Assembly: GCA_902362595.1 (NCBI GenBank)
Contig: CABIXF010000017.1
Span: forward strand, 1-64,000
DNA length: 64,000 nt
Reading direction: 5' to 3'
Origin: Bacteroidaceae bacterium
GTDB taxonomy: Bacteria > Bacteroidota > Bacteroidia > Bacteroidales > Bacteroidaceae
Positions 1 through 8,041 of this stretch are shown in pieces. The translations under genes and the position numbers were made by a program. The notes beneath the pieces were generated by a model. It had not been told where the DNA came from. It saw only the letters and a program-made list of their open reading frames with translations, and made no database searches. How positions within the stretch are numbered: the first letter of the stretch is position 1; each line of letters begins with the position of its first letter.

Positions 1-1058
1 CTGAATTCCACATCAAGCATCCTGTGAAGTCCATTTTCCACCTGCCAGTGATTCCTCTTATGCATAATCAGACTTGCGGCATCTTTTCCCAAAGAGGTGA
101 TAAAGTATTGTGTCTCTTTTGTTTCCTCTCCTGTTTTCTTGTTCTTGCGTACGGTGTTGAATACTCCGAAAGTCTTTATTCCCGCCCATTTCCTGTACAT
201 GCTTCCCAGCATGTATTTTTCCTGAACAGTAAAACAGTTTCTGGTTACGGTATATCCGTGAGCCTTTTCATCAACTATGGTAACATCATCATTACGGTTC
301 TCTCTTTTTTTGAGCATATTCCAGCCGACGATTTCCTCTATCTCTTTGCGCAAAAGAAGCTGGTTGTCCTTGACTATAAGAAGATAATCAGCTCCTTTTT
401 TGAAAATCGCCTCCGCTATTTCTCTCTGCGTACCCATGGCGTCCATTGTTATAAGGTCTCCTTTGCCAATTGACAACGATTCTATCAGTGCCTTGTCAGC
501 CGTAATCTCATTGCTTTTTTCCGGTACACGTTCCTGTCCGAGAGAAACCTCATGGGTCACATCGTATGCACTTACAATGTGTACTCTGGCTTTTCCGCCG
601 TCATTGTCTGCATTGTTGATTTCATTTACAATACATGATAGGATAGAAAGATTCTCCTTGCCGGCGGAGCGCATTCTTTTCCCGTCAATGGCGATGTGTC
701 TTTTAATTGATGTGGAATAATCCGTATCCGAGACGCTTGAGGCGGAAAAGCAGCAGGCCCATTCCCTGTACAGACTTTCAAGCTTGTCCGGATTTATGAT
801 GCTGAAAAAACGCCTGAAGGTATCATGGGAAGGAGTTGATTCAAGTCCCGGGATGAATCTCCTGAAGAAATCAATCTTTATCTTTCCATAATCTGCTATT
901 TCATTCCATGTCTGGCATTTGGCAAATACCCCTGCAAGAGTTATTAAAAAAATTGTAGAGGTAGAATGTTGGACCATACCTTGTACACGTGTATCCAAAG
1001 GCTCCATGGCCTTTGCCAAATTATCCATAATCAAGAATTTCTTTGATATTGAATCCAT
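1..1058 (-). CDS. ISAs1-family transposase, 3' part beyond window edge
   Basis: This is a DDE transposase of the ISAs1 (H-repeat-associated) family. The reading frame opens at the ATG at 1058-1056 and stays open for 352 codons to the left edge, so the C-terminus lies outside the window. An N-terminal DDE_Tnp_1-associated region (about residues 10-105) precedes the catalytic core. The likely triad is Asp125 (in HIAIDGKRMRS), Asp206 (in DLITMDAMGTQ) and Glu341 (in HWQVENGLHRMLD), which are the usual ISAs1 motif contexts. No stop or frameshift is seen, so the gene may be intact. It points away from the neighbouring IS66 remnant. The terminal inverted repeat cannot be defined because the other end of the element is missing. 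Confidence 0.9.
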   Translation of the reverse strand, partial: MDSISKKFLIMDNLAKAMEPLDTRVQGMVQHSTSTIFLITLAGVFAKCQTWNEIADYGKIKIDFFRRFIPGLESTPSHDTFRRFFSIINPDKLESLYREWACCFSASSVSDTDYSTSIKRHIAIDGKRMRSAGKENLSILSCIVNEINNADNDGGKARVHIVSAYDVTHEVSLGQERVPEKSNEITADKALIESLSIGKGDLITMDAMGTQREIAEAIFKKGADYLLIVKDNQLLLRKEIEEIVGWNMLKKRENRNDDVTIVDEKAHGYTVTRNCFTVQEKYMLGSMYRKWAGIKTFGVFNTVRKNKKTGEETKETQYFITSLGKDAASLIMHKRNHWQVENGLHRMLDVEF

Positions 1059-1116
1059 ATTTATCTGTTTTTTATTATAAAGATAATGAAAAACATCGAC
1101 ACATGCAAACTAAACA

Positions 1117-1131
1117 ATCTGATAATCAGAT
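1117..1131. repeat. 15-bp palindrome beside the ISAs1-family transposase
   Basis: ATCTGATAATCAGAT is a perfect 7-bp inverted repeat with a single central base, upstream of the transposase start and about 45 bp from the first recognisable IS66 codons. It may belong to the end or promoter region of the ISAs1-family element. No function can be assigned. Confidence 0.4.
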
Positions 1132-1174
1132 AAATACAAACATCAAAAACTAAATCCTGTTAAAGAAATTTTGA

Positions 1175-2386
1175 TGCGTTTTCTCTGAGCACAAACCGGG
1201 GATGCTCTATGTCAAGGAAATCATCCGTCCCAAATATGCGCTCAAGGACAGCACCCGGCTTCCTCCCGCAGGGCAGAAAGGCGTGGAGATTGCCCCCATG
1301 CCGCTGATGCCCGTCGACAAGTGCATCGCCGACACCAGCCTGCTTGCCGAGATACTGCTTCAGAAGTATGAATATCACGTCCCGTTCTACCGGCAGATAC
1401 AGCAGTACCGGCATCTTGGGATGAAAGGCCTTACGGAAAGTACGCTGGACGGATGGTTCAAAAAGACGGTGGAGCTGCTCAGGCCTCTGTATGAGGAGCT
1501 CAAGAAGGAAGTCTTTTCCTGCGACTATGTACAGGCGGACGAAACCACTGTTCCGGTCATCAACAAGGAAAAGCACAGGGCCGACAAGGAATACCTGTGG
1601 ATGGTAAGGTCGGTCATGAAGAAACTGGTCATCTTCCATTACGATGAGGGATCGCGTGCCGGAGCAGTCATCGAATCCCTGACAAATCAATATCACTTCA
1701 AGGGTTATCTTCAATGCGACGGTTTTGCAGGCTATGAGACAGCCTTCAGGACCAACCCCGACGTGCGGCTGCTCAACTGCCTGGTGCATATCCGCCGTCA
1801 TTTTGAACAGGCTCTGGATGAAAACCGGGAGATGGCCGAACATGGCCTGACCCAGATACAGCATATTTACCGGATTGAACACTGCTGCGATAAGGCGGGC
1901 CTGTCGTACGACGAGCGGAAGACGAAGCGCCGGGAACTGGCCGGACCTGTCATGGATGCCATGAGAGTGTGGATGGAAACGGAAGGAATCAAGTACAGCC
2001 CCAATTCCCAGATTGGGAAAGCCATCACGTATGCCTATACCCGATGGGACAACATGATGGGATGTCTGGAGGACGGACGCCTGCTCTGGGATAACAATCT
2101 GGCTGAAAATGTCATCCGGCCGATTACTCTGGGACGGAAAAATTACCTCTTCTGCGGCAACCATGAGGCGGCGGCTAATATGTCGGTGATCTGTTCCCTG
2201 CTGGCCACCTGTAAGGCACATGATGTAAACCCAAGGGATTATCTGAATGATGTCATCGCCCGAATGCCCTATTACAAAAAAGCTACTCATGAGGAACTGC
2301 TGGAACTGCTTCCACATAAATGGAAGCTGCAACATCCGGAAAGTGCATTGACAAAACAAGAGGAGGAAGCCGGCAACCGGTGCTGA
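1175..2386 (+). pseudogene. IS66-family transposase (TnpC), 5'-truncated remnant
   Basis: The translation is clearly IS66 TnpC: a zinc_ribbon-to-core transition, core motifs YVQADETT (first Asp), LQCDGFAGYE (second Asp) and DNNLAENVIRP (Glu), and a basic C-terminus. The first in-frame ATG is at 1202, but family-like residues continue upstream to about 1175, where an in-frame TGA (1172-1174) ends the similarity. About 395-404 residues remain against roughly 500 or more for intact TnpC, so the N-terminal leucine-zipper region is missing. No tnpA or tnpB partner is present. The simplest reading is that the neighbouring ISAs1-family element, or a deletion it caused, removed the left part. The remnant is probably inactive. 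Confidence 0.85.
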
Positions 2387-2454
2387 CTGCAACATATAGG
2401 TTCAACAAAATAATAGCGACTGCAACTATTAGGTTTATAGTGACAGTCGCTATT
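2385..2454. repeat. Direct and inverted repeats at the right end of the IS66 remnant
   Basis: An 11-bp perfect inverted repeat, AATAGCGACTG (2412-2422) and CAGTCGCTATT (2444-2454), follows the IS66 stop codon. Two related copies of GACTGCAACTATTAGGTT-like sequence lie at 2385-2402 and 2418-2435. These are probably the subterminal and terminal sequences of the IS66 element. The exact IS end and target duplication cannot be fixed because the left end is lost. Confidence 0.5.
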
Positions 2455-2570
2455 GTTGTATATAAAGTTCAATACCTGTAGTTTAACGAATGCTTACATA
2501 AAATATATAGATTAAAGATTATAGTTGTACCTTGGTCTTTCTAGACGTAGAGGCATGATGGTCACAAAAA

Positions 2571-2614
2571 ATCCCCTTCCGAACTCATTCATAACGAAGC
2601 GTTCAGGAGGGGAT
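2571..2614 (-). terminator. Intrinsic terminator of carAB
   Basis: A 14-bp stem with one mismatch (2571-2584 with 2601-2614) carries a 16-nt loop. Read on the minus strand it is followed by a T run (plus-strand A run at 2566-2570). It lies 28 bp after the carB stop codon and fits a rho-independent terminator for the carA-carB transcript. Confidence 0.8.
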
Positions 2615-2641
2615 AACTTTTTCTGTATCTAGCTGTACGGA

Positions 2642-5600
2642 TTATTTATATTCGTCCCAGCTCTTGATTTCGATGTCGTCGATGCTCATCGTGCAGAAGG
2701 CATGGATGAAGGCACTTGCCAGACGGGCATTCGTAATCAACGGAATGTTCAGGTCGATGGCGGCACGGCGAATCTTGTAACCATTGTCGAGTTCGCCGGC
2801 AGTCAGGTCGCGCGGGATGTTGACTACCATGTCGATTTCTTTCTTGTGCAACATTTCCAGTGCCTGCGGTTTGCCTTCTTCACTCGGCCAGAATACGCGG
2901 GTGTTCTCAATGCCGTTTTCAGTCAGGAACTTGGAAGTACCACCTGTAGCGAAGATGTTGTAGCCTTTGTCCTTCAATTCCTGTGCAGCTTTCAGCATTT
3001 CCACTTTCTGCTTCGGCGTACCGGTAGACATCAGGATGTTCTTTTCCGGGATGCGGTAGCCTACGGAAAGCATGGATTTCAGAACGGCGCAAGAAGTGTC
3101 TTCACCGATACAGCCCACTTCACCGGTAGAAGCCATGTCGACACCCAATACAGGGTCGGCTTTTTGCAGACGGTTGAAGGAGAACTGGCTGGCCTTGATA
3201 CCTACATAGTCGAGTTCGAAGAGGTTCTTTTCCGGCTTTTCTACCGGCAGTCCCAGCATAACTTTCGTAGCCAGTTCGATGAAGTTGATTTTCAATACTT
3301 TGCTGACAAACGGGAACGAACGGCTGGCACGCAGATTACATTCAATCACCTTGATGTCATTTTCGCGGGCAAGGAACTGGATGTTAAACGGACCGGAGAT
3401 GTTCAGTTCTTTCGCAATCTGACGGCTGATGCGTTTGATGCGGCGTACGGTTTCTACGTATAGTTTCTGCGGCGGGAACTGGATAGTGGCGTCACCTGAG
3501 TGAACTCCGGCAAACTCGATGTGTTCACTGATGGCGTAGGCAACGATTTCACCATTCTGTGCCACGGCATCCATTTCTACTTCTTTGGCATGTTCGATGA
3601 ACTGGCTCACTACTACCGGATGCTTCTTGGATACGTTGGCAGCCAGCTGCAGGAAGCGTTCCAGTTCTTCCTGGTTGGAGCATACGTTCATGGCAGCACC
3701 GGAAAGTACGTATGACGGACGAACCAGTACCGGGAAGCCAACTTTCTGAATGAAGGCGTTGATGTCTTCCATGGAAGTCAGTGCGCTCCATTCCGGCTGG
3801 TCTACGCCGATGCGGTCGAGCATAGCCGAGAACTTGTCGCGGTCTTCTGCGTTGTCGATGCTCTTGGCGGAAGTTCCCAAAATGTGGATGTGCTGTGCAT
3901 CCAGACGGAGAGCCAGGTTGTTCGGAATCTGTCCGCCGGTAGATACAATCACACCGTGCGGGTTTTCCAGGTCGAGGATATCCATCACACGTTCGAAGGT
4001 CAGTTCGTCGAAGTACAGACGGTCGCACATATCGTAGTCGGTAGATACGGTTTCCGGGTTGTAGTTAATCATCACGGAACGGTAGCCTTCCTTGCGGATG
4101 GTGTTCAGTGCCTGTACGCCGCACCAGTCGAATTCTACGGATGAACCGATACGGTAAGCACCCGAACCGAGTACAACGATGCTCTTGTGGTCGCCCAGGT
4201 AGTGTACATCGTTGGCCACACCGCTGTAAGTCAGATACAGGTAGTTGGTCTGTGCCGGATATTCAGCGGCCAGTGTATCGATTTGTTTCACTACCGGAAC
4301 GATACCTACGCTCTTACGGTGCTTGCGGATGTCGAGGATGGCATCTTCCATGTCGCCTTCGTAACCGATGGCGCGTGCCACCTGGAAGTCGGAGAATCCC
4401 TGACGTTTTGCTTTATAAAGAAGTTCGTTCGGAAGCTGTGACAGCAGTTTGTGGTTGTTGCCCCACTCGTGCAGCTCTTTGGAAGTCTGCATGATGTTCA
4501 TCAGCTTGTCGAGGAACCATTTGTCAATCTTGGTAAGGTCGTGAATCTGGTCTACGGTGTAGCCGGCACGCATAGCTTTTGAGATGACGAAGATACGCTT
4601 GTCGGTCGGTTCGCGCAGTGCCTTGTCTACATCGGCAATCTGAAGTTCCTTGTTTTCTACGAAACCGTGCATGCCCTGACCAATCATACGCAGACCCTTC
4701 TGGATGGCTTCTTCGAAAGTACGTCCGATGGCCATGACTTCACCTACTGACTTCATGCTGGAACCCAGCTCGCGGTCTACGCCGTGGAACTTGCCCAAGT
4801 CCCAACGAGGAATCTTACATACCACGTAGTCCAGTGCCGGCTCGAAGAAGGCTGAAGTGGTCTTTGTGACAGAGTTCTTCAGGTCGAACAATCCGTAACC
4901 CAGACCCAGTTTGGCAGCGACGAAAGCCAGCGGATAACCGGTTGCTTTAGATGCCAGGGCAGAAGAACGGCTCAGACGGGCGTTTACCTCAATCACGCGG
5001 TAGTCTTCCGATTCCGGGTCGAAAGCATACTGCACGTTACATTCACCCACGATACCGATGTGGCGGATGATGCGGATGGCCAGTTCACGAAGTTTGTGGT
5101 ATTCGCTGTTGGTCAGTGTCTGTGAAGGTGCGATAACGATACTTTCACCGGTGTGGATACCCAATGGGTCGAAGTTTTCCATGTTGCAGACCGTGATACA
5201 GTTGTCGAAACGGTCGCGCACAACTTCGTATTCTACTTCCTTCCAGCCTTTCAAGCTCTTTTCTACCAATACCTGCGGGGAGAAAGAGAAGGCTTTTTCG
5301 GCCAGTACGTTCAGTTCTTCTTCGTTGTCGCAGAAGCCGGAGCCCAGACCTCCCAGTGCGTATGCTGCACGGATGATGACCGGATAGCCCAGTTCCTTGG
5401 CAGCACGGCGGGCGTCTTCGATGTTTTCTACCGCTTCACTCTTGATGGTCTTTACGTGGATTTCATCCAGTTTCTCTACGAACAGCTCACGGTCTTCCGT
5501 ATCCATGATGGCCTGTACCGGAGTACCGAGTACGCGAGCATTGTATTTTTCGAATACACCTGCCTTGTAAAGAGCTACACCGCAGTTCAGGGCTGTCTGT

Positions 5601-5869
5601 CCACCGAACGACAGCAGCACACCGTCGGGACGTTCCTTGGCGATGACTTTCTCTACGAAATAAGGAGTGACGGGCAGGAAGTAAATTTTGTCGGCCACAC
5701 CTTCCGAGGTCTGCACGGTGGCGATGTTCGGGTTGATCAGGATGGTTTCGATACCTTCTTCCTTCAAGGCTTTCAGGGCCTGTGAGCCGGAGTAGTCGAA
5801 TTCACCTGCTTCACCGATTTTCAGGGCTCCTGAACCTAACAGCAATACTTTCTTTATATTTTCTTTCAT
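2642..5869 (-). CDS. carB: Carbamoyl-phosphate synthase, large subunit
   Basis: CarB makes carbamoyl phosphate from bicarbonate, ammonia (channelled from CarA) and two ATP, for pyrimidine and arginine synthesis in the cytoplasm. At 1075 residues it has the normal family length. Two homologous ATP-grasp halves are visible: the first begins KKVLLLGSGALKIGEAGEF near the N-terminus, the second KSIVVLGSGAYRIGSSVEF around residue 560. A C-terminal MGS-like allosteric domain (about 935-1070, with IFATGGTSKFL) is the usual nucleotide-effector site. The ATG at 5869 is 21 bp after the carA stop, so the two genes form an operon ending at the hairpin at 2571-2614. No defects were seen. The gene is read right through to the IS debris region, which does not disrupt it. 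Confidence 0.98.
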   Translation of the reverse strand: MKENIKKVLLLGSGALKIGEAGEFDYSGSQALKALKEEGIETILINPNIATVQTSEGVADKIYFLPVTPYFVEKVIAKERPDGVLLSFGGQTALNCGVALYKAGVFEKYNARVLGTPVQAIMDTEDRELFVEKLDEIHVKTIKSEAVENIEDARRAAKELGYPVIIRAAYALGGLGSGFCDNEEELNVLAEKAFSFSPQVLVEKSLKGWKEVEYEVVRDRFDNCITVCNMENFDPLGIHTGESIVIAPSQTLTNSEYHKLRELAIRIIRHIGIVGECNVQYAFDPESEDYRVIEVNARLSRSSALASKATGYPLAFVAAKLGLGYGLFDLKNSVTKTTSAFFEPALDYVVCKIPRWDLGKFHGVDRELGSSMKSVGEVMAIGRTFEEAIQKGLRMIGQGMHGFVENKELQIADVDKALREPTDKRIFVISKAMRAGYTVDQIHDLTKIDKWFLDKLMNIMQTSKELHEWGNNHKLLSQLPNELLYKAKRQGFSDFQVARAIGYEGDMEDAILDIRKHRKSVGIVPVVKQIDTLAAEYPAQTNYLYLTYSGVANDVHYLGDHKSIVVLGSGAYRIGSSVEFDWCGVQALNTIRKEGYRSVMINYNPETVSTDYDMCDRLYFDELTFERVMDILDLENPHGVIVSTGGQIPNNLALRLDAQHIHILGTSAKSIDNAEDRDKFSAMLDRIGVDQPEWSALTSMEDINAFIQKVGFPVLVRPSYVLSGAAMNVCSNQEELERFLQLAANVSKKHPVVVSQFIEHAKEVEMDAVAQNGEIVAYAISEHIEFAGVHSGDATIQFPPQKLYVETVRRIKRISRQIAKELNISGPFNIQFLARENDIKVIECNLRASRSFPFVSKVLKINFIELATKVMLGLPVEKPEKNLFELDYVGIKASQFSFNRLQKADPVLGVDMASTGEVGCIGEDTSCAVLKSMLSVGYRIPEKNILMSTGTPKQKVEMLKAAQELKDKGYNIFATGGTSKFLTENGIENTRVFWPSEEGKPQALEMLHKKEIDMVVNIPRDLTAGELDNGYKIRRAAIDLNIPLITNARLASAFIHAFCTMSIDDIEIKSWDEYK

Positions 5870-5890
5870 TGTCTTCTTTGTTTTAATGGA

Positions 5891-6967
5891 TTACAGCAAC
5901 TTTACAAATTCGTCGAACAGGAATTCTGTATCGGTCGGACCGCTGGCAGCTTCTGGGTGGAACTGTGCAGAGAACCAAGGGTTCTTCTTGTGGCGGATAC
6001 CTTCGTTGGAGCCGTCGTTCATGTTGATGAAGAGCGGTTCCCAGTCGGCTCCCAGTGTGTTGTTGTCCACTGCATAACCGTGGTTCTGTGAGGTGATGAA
6101 GCATTTGTCTGTGCCCACCAGACGTACCGGCTGGTTATGGCTGCGGTGTCCGTACTTCAGTTTGTAGATTTTAGCGCCTCCTGCCTTTGAAAGCAACTGG
6201 TTACCCATACAGATTCCGAAGATAGGAAGTTTTTCGTTCTGCATGGCTTTGCGGATGTTCTGTACAGCCGCATCGCAGGTGTCAGGGTCGCCCGGACCGT
6301 TGGAGATGAACAGACCGTCGAATTGCAGGGAGTTGAAGTCGTAGTCCCAAGGCACGCGGATTACTTCTACGTCGCGCTTGAGCAGGCAACGGATGATGTT
6401 TGATTTCACGCCGCAGTCTACGAGCACTACTTTTTTCTTGCCTTCGCCTTCATTGTAGCGGATGATTTCTTTGCAGGAAACTTTGTCTACGTAGTTTACG
6501 CCGGCATAAGTGGCTTCAGGGATGTTGTCCGGTTCATCGTCGAACACGATTTTTCCCATCATCACACCATGTTCACGCAGCACCTTGGTCAGTTCGCGTG
6601 TGTCGATGCCCGTGATACCTGGAATCTGTTCACGCTTCAGCCAGTCGGCCAGGCTTTCTACTGCATTCCAGTGGGAATACTTTTCGCTGTAGTCGCTCAC
6701 GATAATCGCTTCGGCATGGATTTTTTCGCTTTCCATGAAAGTGGGCAGTCCGTTTGCTTCGAACGTGAACGGAGGCACGCCGTAGTTACCGACCAGCGGA
6801 TAGGTCAGTGTCATCAACTGACCGGCATACGAAGGGTCGGTCAAGCTTTCAGGGTATCCGGTCATTGCCGTGTTGAACACCACTTCACCGGCTACCGGTT
6901 TCTCATAGCCGAACGACTTGCCATGAAAGCGGCTCCCGTCGTCGAGGATTAATGTTACATTTCTCAT
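5891..6967 (-). CDS. carA: Carbamoyl-phosphate synthase, small (glutaminase) subunit
   Basis: CarA hydrolyses glutamine and passes ammonia to CarB. The N-terminal CPSase small-chain domain (about residues 1-135) is followed by a class I glutamine amidotransferase. The nucleophile is Cys253 in PIFGICMGNQ, and the other triad members are His337 and Glu339 in FSAQFHPEAASG. I place the start at the ATG at 6967; a GTG at 6970 directly before it is possible. The protein has 358 residues, normal for the family. It is the first gene of a carA-carB operon. About 260 bp of leader with a terminator-like hairpin precede it, which suggests attenuation control. A purF/glmS-type neighbour, which I recall beside carA in some Bacteroides, is absent here. 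Confidence 0.97.
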   Translation of the reverse strand: MRNVTLILDDGSRFHGKSFGYEKPVAGEVVFNTAMTGYPESLTDPSYAGQLMTLTYPLVGNYGVPPFTFEANGLPTFMESEKIHAEAIIVSDYSEKYSHWNAVESLADWLKREQIPGITGIDTRELTKVLREHGVMMGKIVFDDEPDNIPEATYAGVNYVDKVSCKEIIRYNEGEGKKKVVLVDCGVKSNIIRCLLKRDVEVIRVPWDYDFNSLQFDGLFISNGPGDPDTCDAAVQNIRKAMQNEKLPIFGICMGNQLLSKAGGAKIYKLKYGHRSHNQPVRLVGTDKCFITSQNHGYAVDNNTLGADWEPLFINMNDGSNEGIRHKKNPWFSAQFHPEAASGPTDTEFLFDEFVKLL

Positions 6968-6986
6968 CACCTTATTACAAATAATC

Positions 6987-7199
6987 TTATATATCTTGTA
7001 TTATTATTCTCTTGCATTCGTATATACGAAAAAACGCCCGGATTTGCCGAAAAGCAATTCCGGGTGTATATAAAGGGAAACTCAAATATTCAGGGAAAAA
7101 ATGACATGAAGAAAAAAAAGAATGGCTTCCGGCATTCATCCAGTCCGCCGGAACTCCGAATATGTGTGTATTCTTTCTATGTCTTAACCAGTAATCCAT
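6987..7199 (-). CDS. Possible carA leader peptide ORF (70 aa)
   Basis: This ORF begins MDYWLRHRKNTH at the ATG at 7199-7197 and ends 20 bp before carA. It resembles no protein family I know. Its interest lies in its position: codons about 31-39 are almost all U-rich (Ser/Phe stretch SFFSSCHFF), and the frame then runs through the terminator hairpin at 7037-7064. That is the arrangement of the E. coli pyrBI leader, where translation behind RNA polymerase paused at U tracts prevents termination when UTP is low. The upstream AAAGAG is a weak ribosome-binding site at best. It may instead be a chance ORF in an untranslated leader. Confidence 0.4.
   Translation of the reverse strand: MDYWLRHRKNTHIFGVPADWMNAGSHSFFSSCHFFPEYLSFPLYTPGIAFRQIRAFFRIYECKRIIIQDI
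7029..7064 (-). terminator. Terminator-like hairpin (candidate attenuator) in the carA leader
   Basis: CCCGGATTTGC (7037-7047) pairs with GCAATTCCGGG (7054-7064): 11 bp with one internal mismatch and a 6-nt loop. On the minus strand the stem is followed by CG and then six T residues (7034-7029). The hairpin lies between the putative promoter near 7235 and carA at 6967, with no recognised gene between, so it should stop carA transcription unless overridden. A second 7-bp stem (7127-7133 with 7147-7153) and two U-rich stretches (7096-7101, 7112-7119) sit upstream in the same leader. Confidence 0.65.
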
Positions 7200-7231
7200 C
7201 AAGCTCTTTTGTCACGTCATAATTCGGAGTG

Positions 7232-7239
7232 CAAATATA
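7232..7239 (-). promoter_or_regulatory. Candidate -7 element for carAB
   Basis: TATATTTG on the minus strand (7239-7232) matches the Bacteroides -7 consensus TAnnTTTG. A TTTG at 7255-7252 is too close (12 bp) to be a normal -33 element, so the match rests on the -7 box alone. If used, it gives a leader of about 255 nt. The stretch from here to the tRNA promoter at 7485 holds nothing else I can support. Confidence 0.45.
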
Positions 7240-7484
7240 CACATTTCTGTTCAAATGAAAGGACGATTGTCGAAAGTTTTTACAAAAATATTTCTTTCTT
7301 TTCTTTTGATGACTGGAGAATGGTGCGGGTGGAAGGTATTTATGTGGAAAGTGGGGGAGTGAGAATTCGGAAAAAGCCTGGTGAAGATTGGGTAGGAAAG
7401 AAAGGTGAAAGTGCAAGGAATAGCGTAAAAAGTGGGTTTCATGGGCTTCTGAAATGATTTTTTTTGAAAAAAAACTGCTTTTTG

Positions 7485-7515
7485 TTTGGCAGGTTCCAAG
7501 AAAACTGTAATTTTG
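7485..7515 (+). promoter_or_regulatory. Promoter of tRNA-Thr
   Basis: TTTG (7485-7488), a 19-bp spacer and TAATTTTG (7508-7515) match the Bacteroides primary-sigma promoter at both elements. It lies 24 bp upstream of the mature tRNA start. Confidence 0.8.
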
Positions 7516-7539
7516 CAACCGTTTTCAACGAAACACGTT

Positions 7540-7612
7540 GCCGAAATAACTCAGTTGGTAGAGTAACTCATTCGTAATGAGTAAGTCGCGGGTTCGAGTC
7601 CCGCTTTCGGCT
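7540..7612 (+). tRNA. tRNA-Thr (anticodon CGT)
   Basis: A full cloverleaf can be drawn. The acceptor stem is GCCGAAA/TTTCGGC with discriminator T at 7612. The D arm contains AGTTGGTA, the anticodon stem is ACTCA/TGAGT with loop TTCGTAA and anticodon CGT at 7573-7575, and the T arm is GCGGG-TTCGAGT-CCCGC. CCA is not encoded. A strong promoter precedes it and a terminator follows, so it is a single-gene unit. I see no sign of an integrated element at its 3' end. Confidence 0.95.
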
Positions 7613-7620
7613 CCGAGTGA

Positions 7621-7656
7621 AAGCCGCTTAATTACAACGAATTAGGAGGCTTTTTT
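7621..7656 (+). terminator. Terminator of tRNA-Thr
   Basis: AAGCC (7621-7625) pairs with GGCTT (7648-7652), and the inner TTAATT/AATTAG arms extend the stem past a mismatch. A run of six T follows from 7651. It begins nine bases after the tRNA. Confidence 0.7.
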
Positions 7657-7760
7657 ATTTTCTTTCCCCAGATTCGGGGCAATGTAACGGGGCTCAACGT
7701 AAAGCATTGAAGAATTTATTTTAAAAGGTCAAAGAAATATATTGCCATTCTTTCATTGTT

Positions 7761-7856
7761 TTTTATGTTTCTCAGGTGGAGAACGTACGTTTTCCATGCG
7801 AGAGACGTAGGTTTCAGCTTCGGGAAACATAGGTTTCATGCATGGGAAACCTACAC
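7761..7856. repeat. Degenerate 22-bp tandem repeat array
   Basis: Units in exact 22-bp register start at 7783, 7805 and 7827, with a weaker unit at 7761 and a partial one at 7849. The shared core is ACGTAnGTTTC at the start of each unit, followed by a variable GC-containing half. It fills most of the 428-bp tRNA/YhcH-like intergenic region (7613-8041), which otherwise holds only the tRNA terminator and the next promoter. It lacks unique spacers, so it is not a CRISPR array. The array at 34941-35072 has the same period. Confidence 0.7.
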
Positions 7857-7966
7857 ATTTTCTTTCTTTTTTGAGATTATTCTCTTTTCGTTTTCTGGTT
7901 ATCATGTTGGCACGCTGATTCATGCAAGGGATTGTCGGTTGTAAAAAGTCTTTATGGGGAAACTTT

Positions 7967-7994
7967 TTTGTTGTCCGATAATTGTATACCTTTG
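7967..7994 (+). promoter_or_regulatory. Candidate promoter of the YhcH-like gene
   Basis: TACCTTTG (7987-7994) matches the Bacteroides -7 consensus. A TTTG at 7967-7970 lies 16 bp upstream, shorter than the usual 19-21 bp. The start codon follows 47 bp later. Confidence 0.5.
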
Positions 7995-8041
7995 GGCATG
8001 TTAAAACAGAATTTTATGAAATAAACCAATACGAAATAAAA

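Noticed and set aside
1160..2395. 411-codon open frame on the minus strand opposite the IS66 transposase
   Set aside because: It lies fully antisense to the IS66 gene, its translation has no recognisable motifs, and the plus-strand frame contains all IS66 signature residues.
2702..3463. 253-codon plus-strand frame opposite carB, and a similar one at 5153-5785
   Set aside because: Both are antisense shadows of carB with no motif, start context or promoter of their own.
7177..7518. 113-codon minus-strand frame upstream of carA across the tRNA promoter region
   Set aside because: The product is low in complexity, has no ribosome-binding site, and the region is explained by the carA and tRNA promoters.
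7540..7612. tRNA-Thr as an attachment site of an integrated element
   Set aside because: No integrase gene and no partial copy of the tRNA 3' end was seen nearby.
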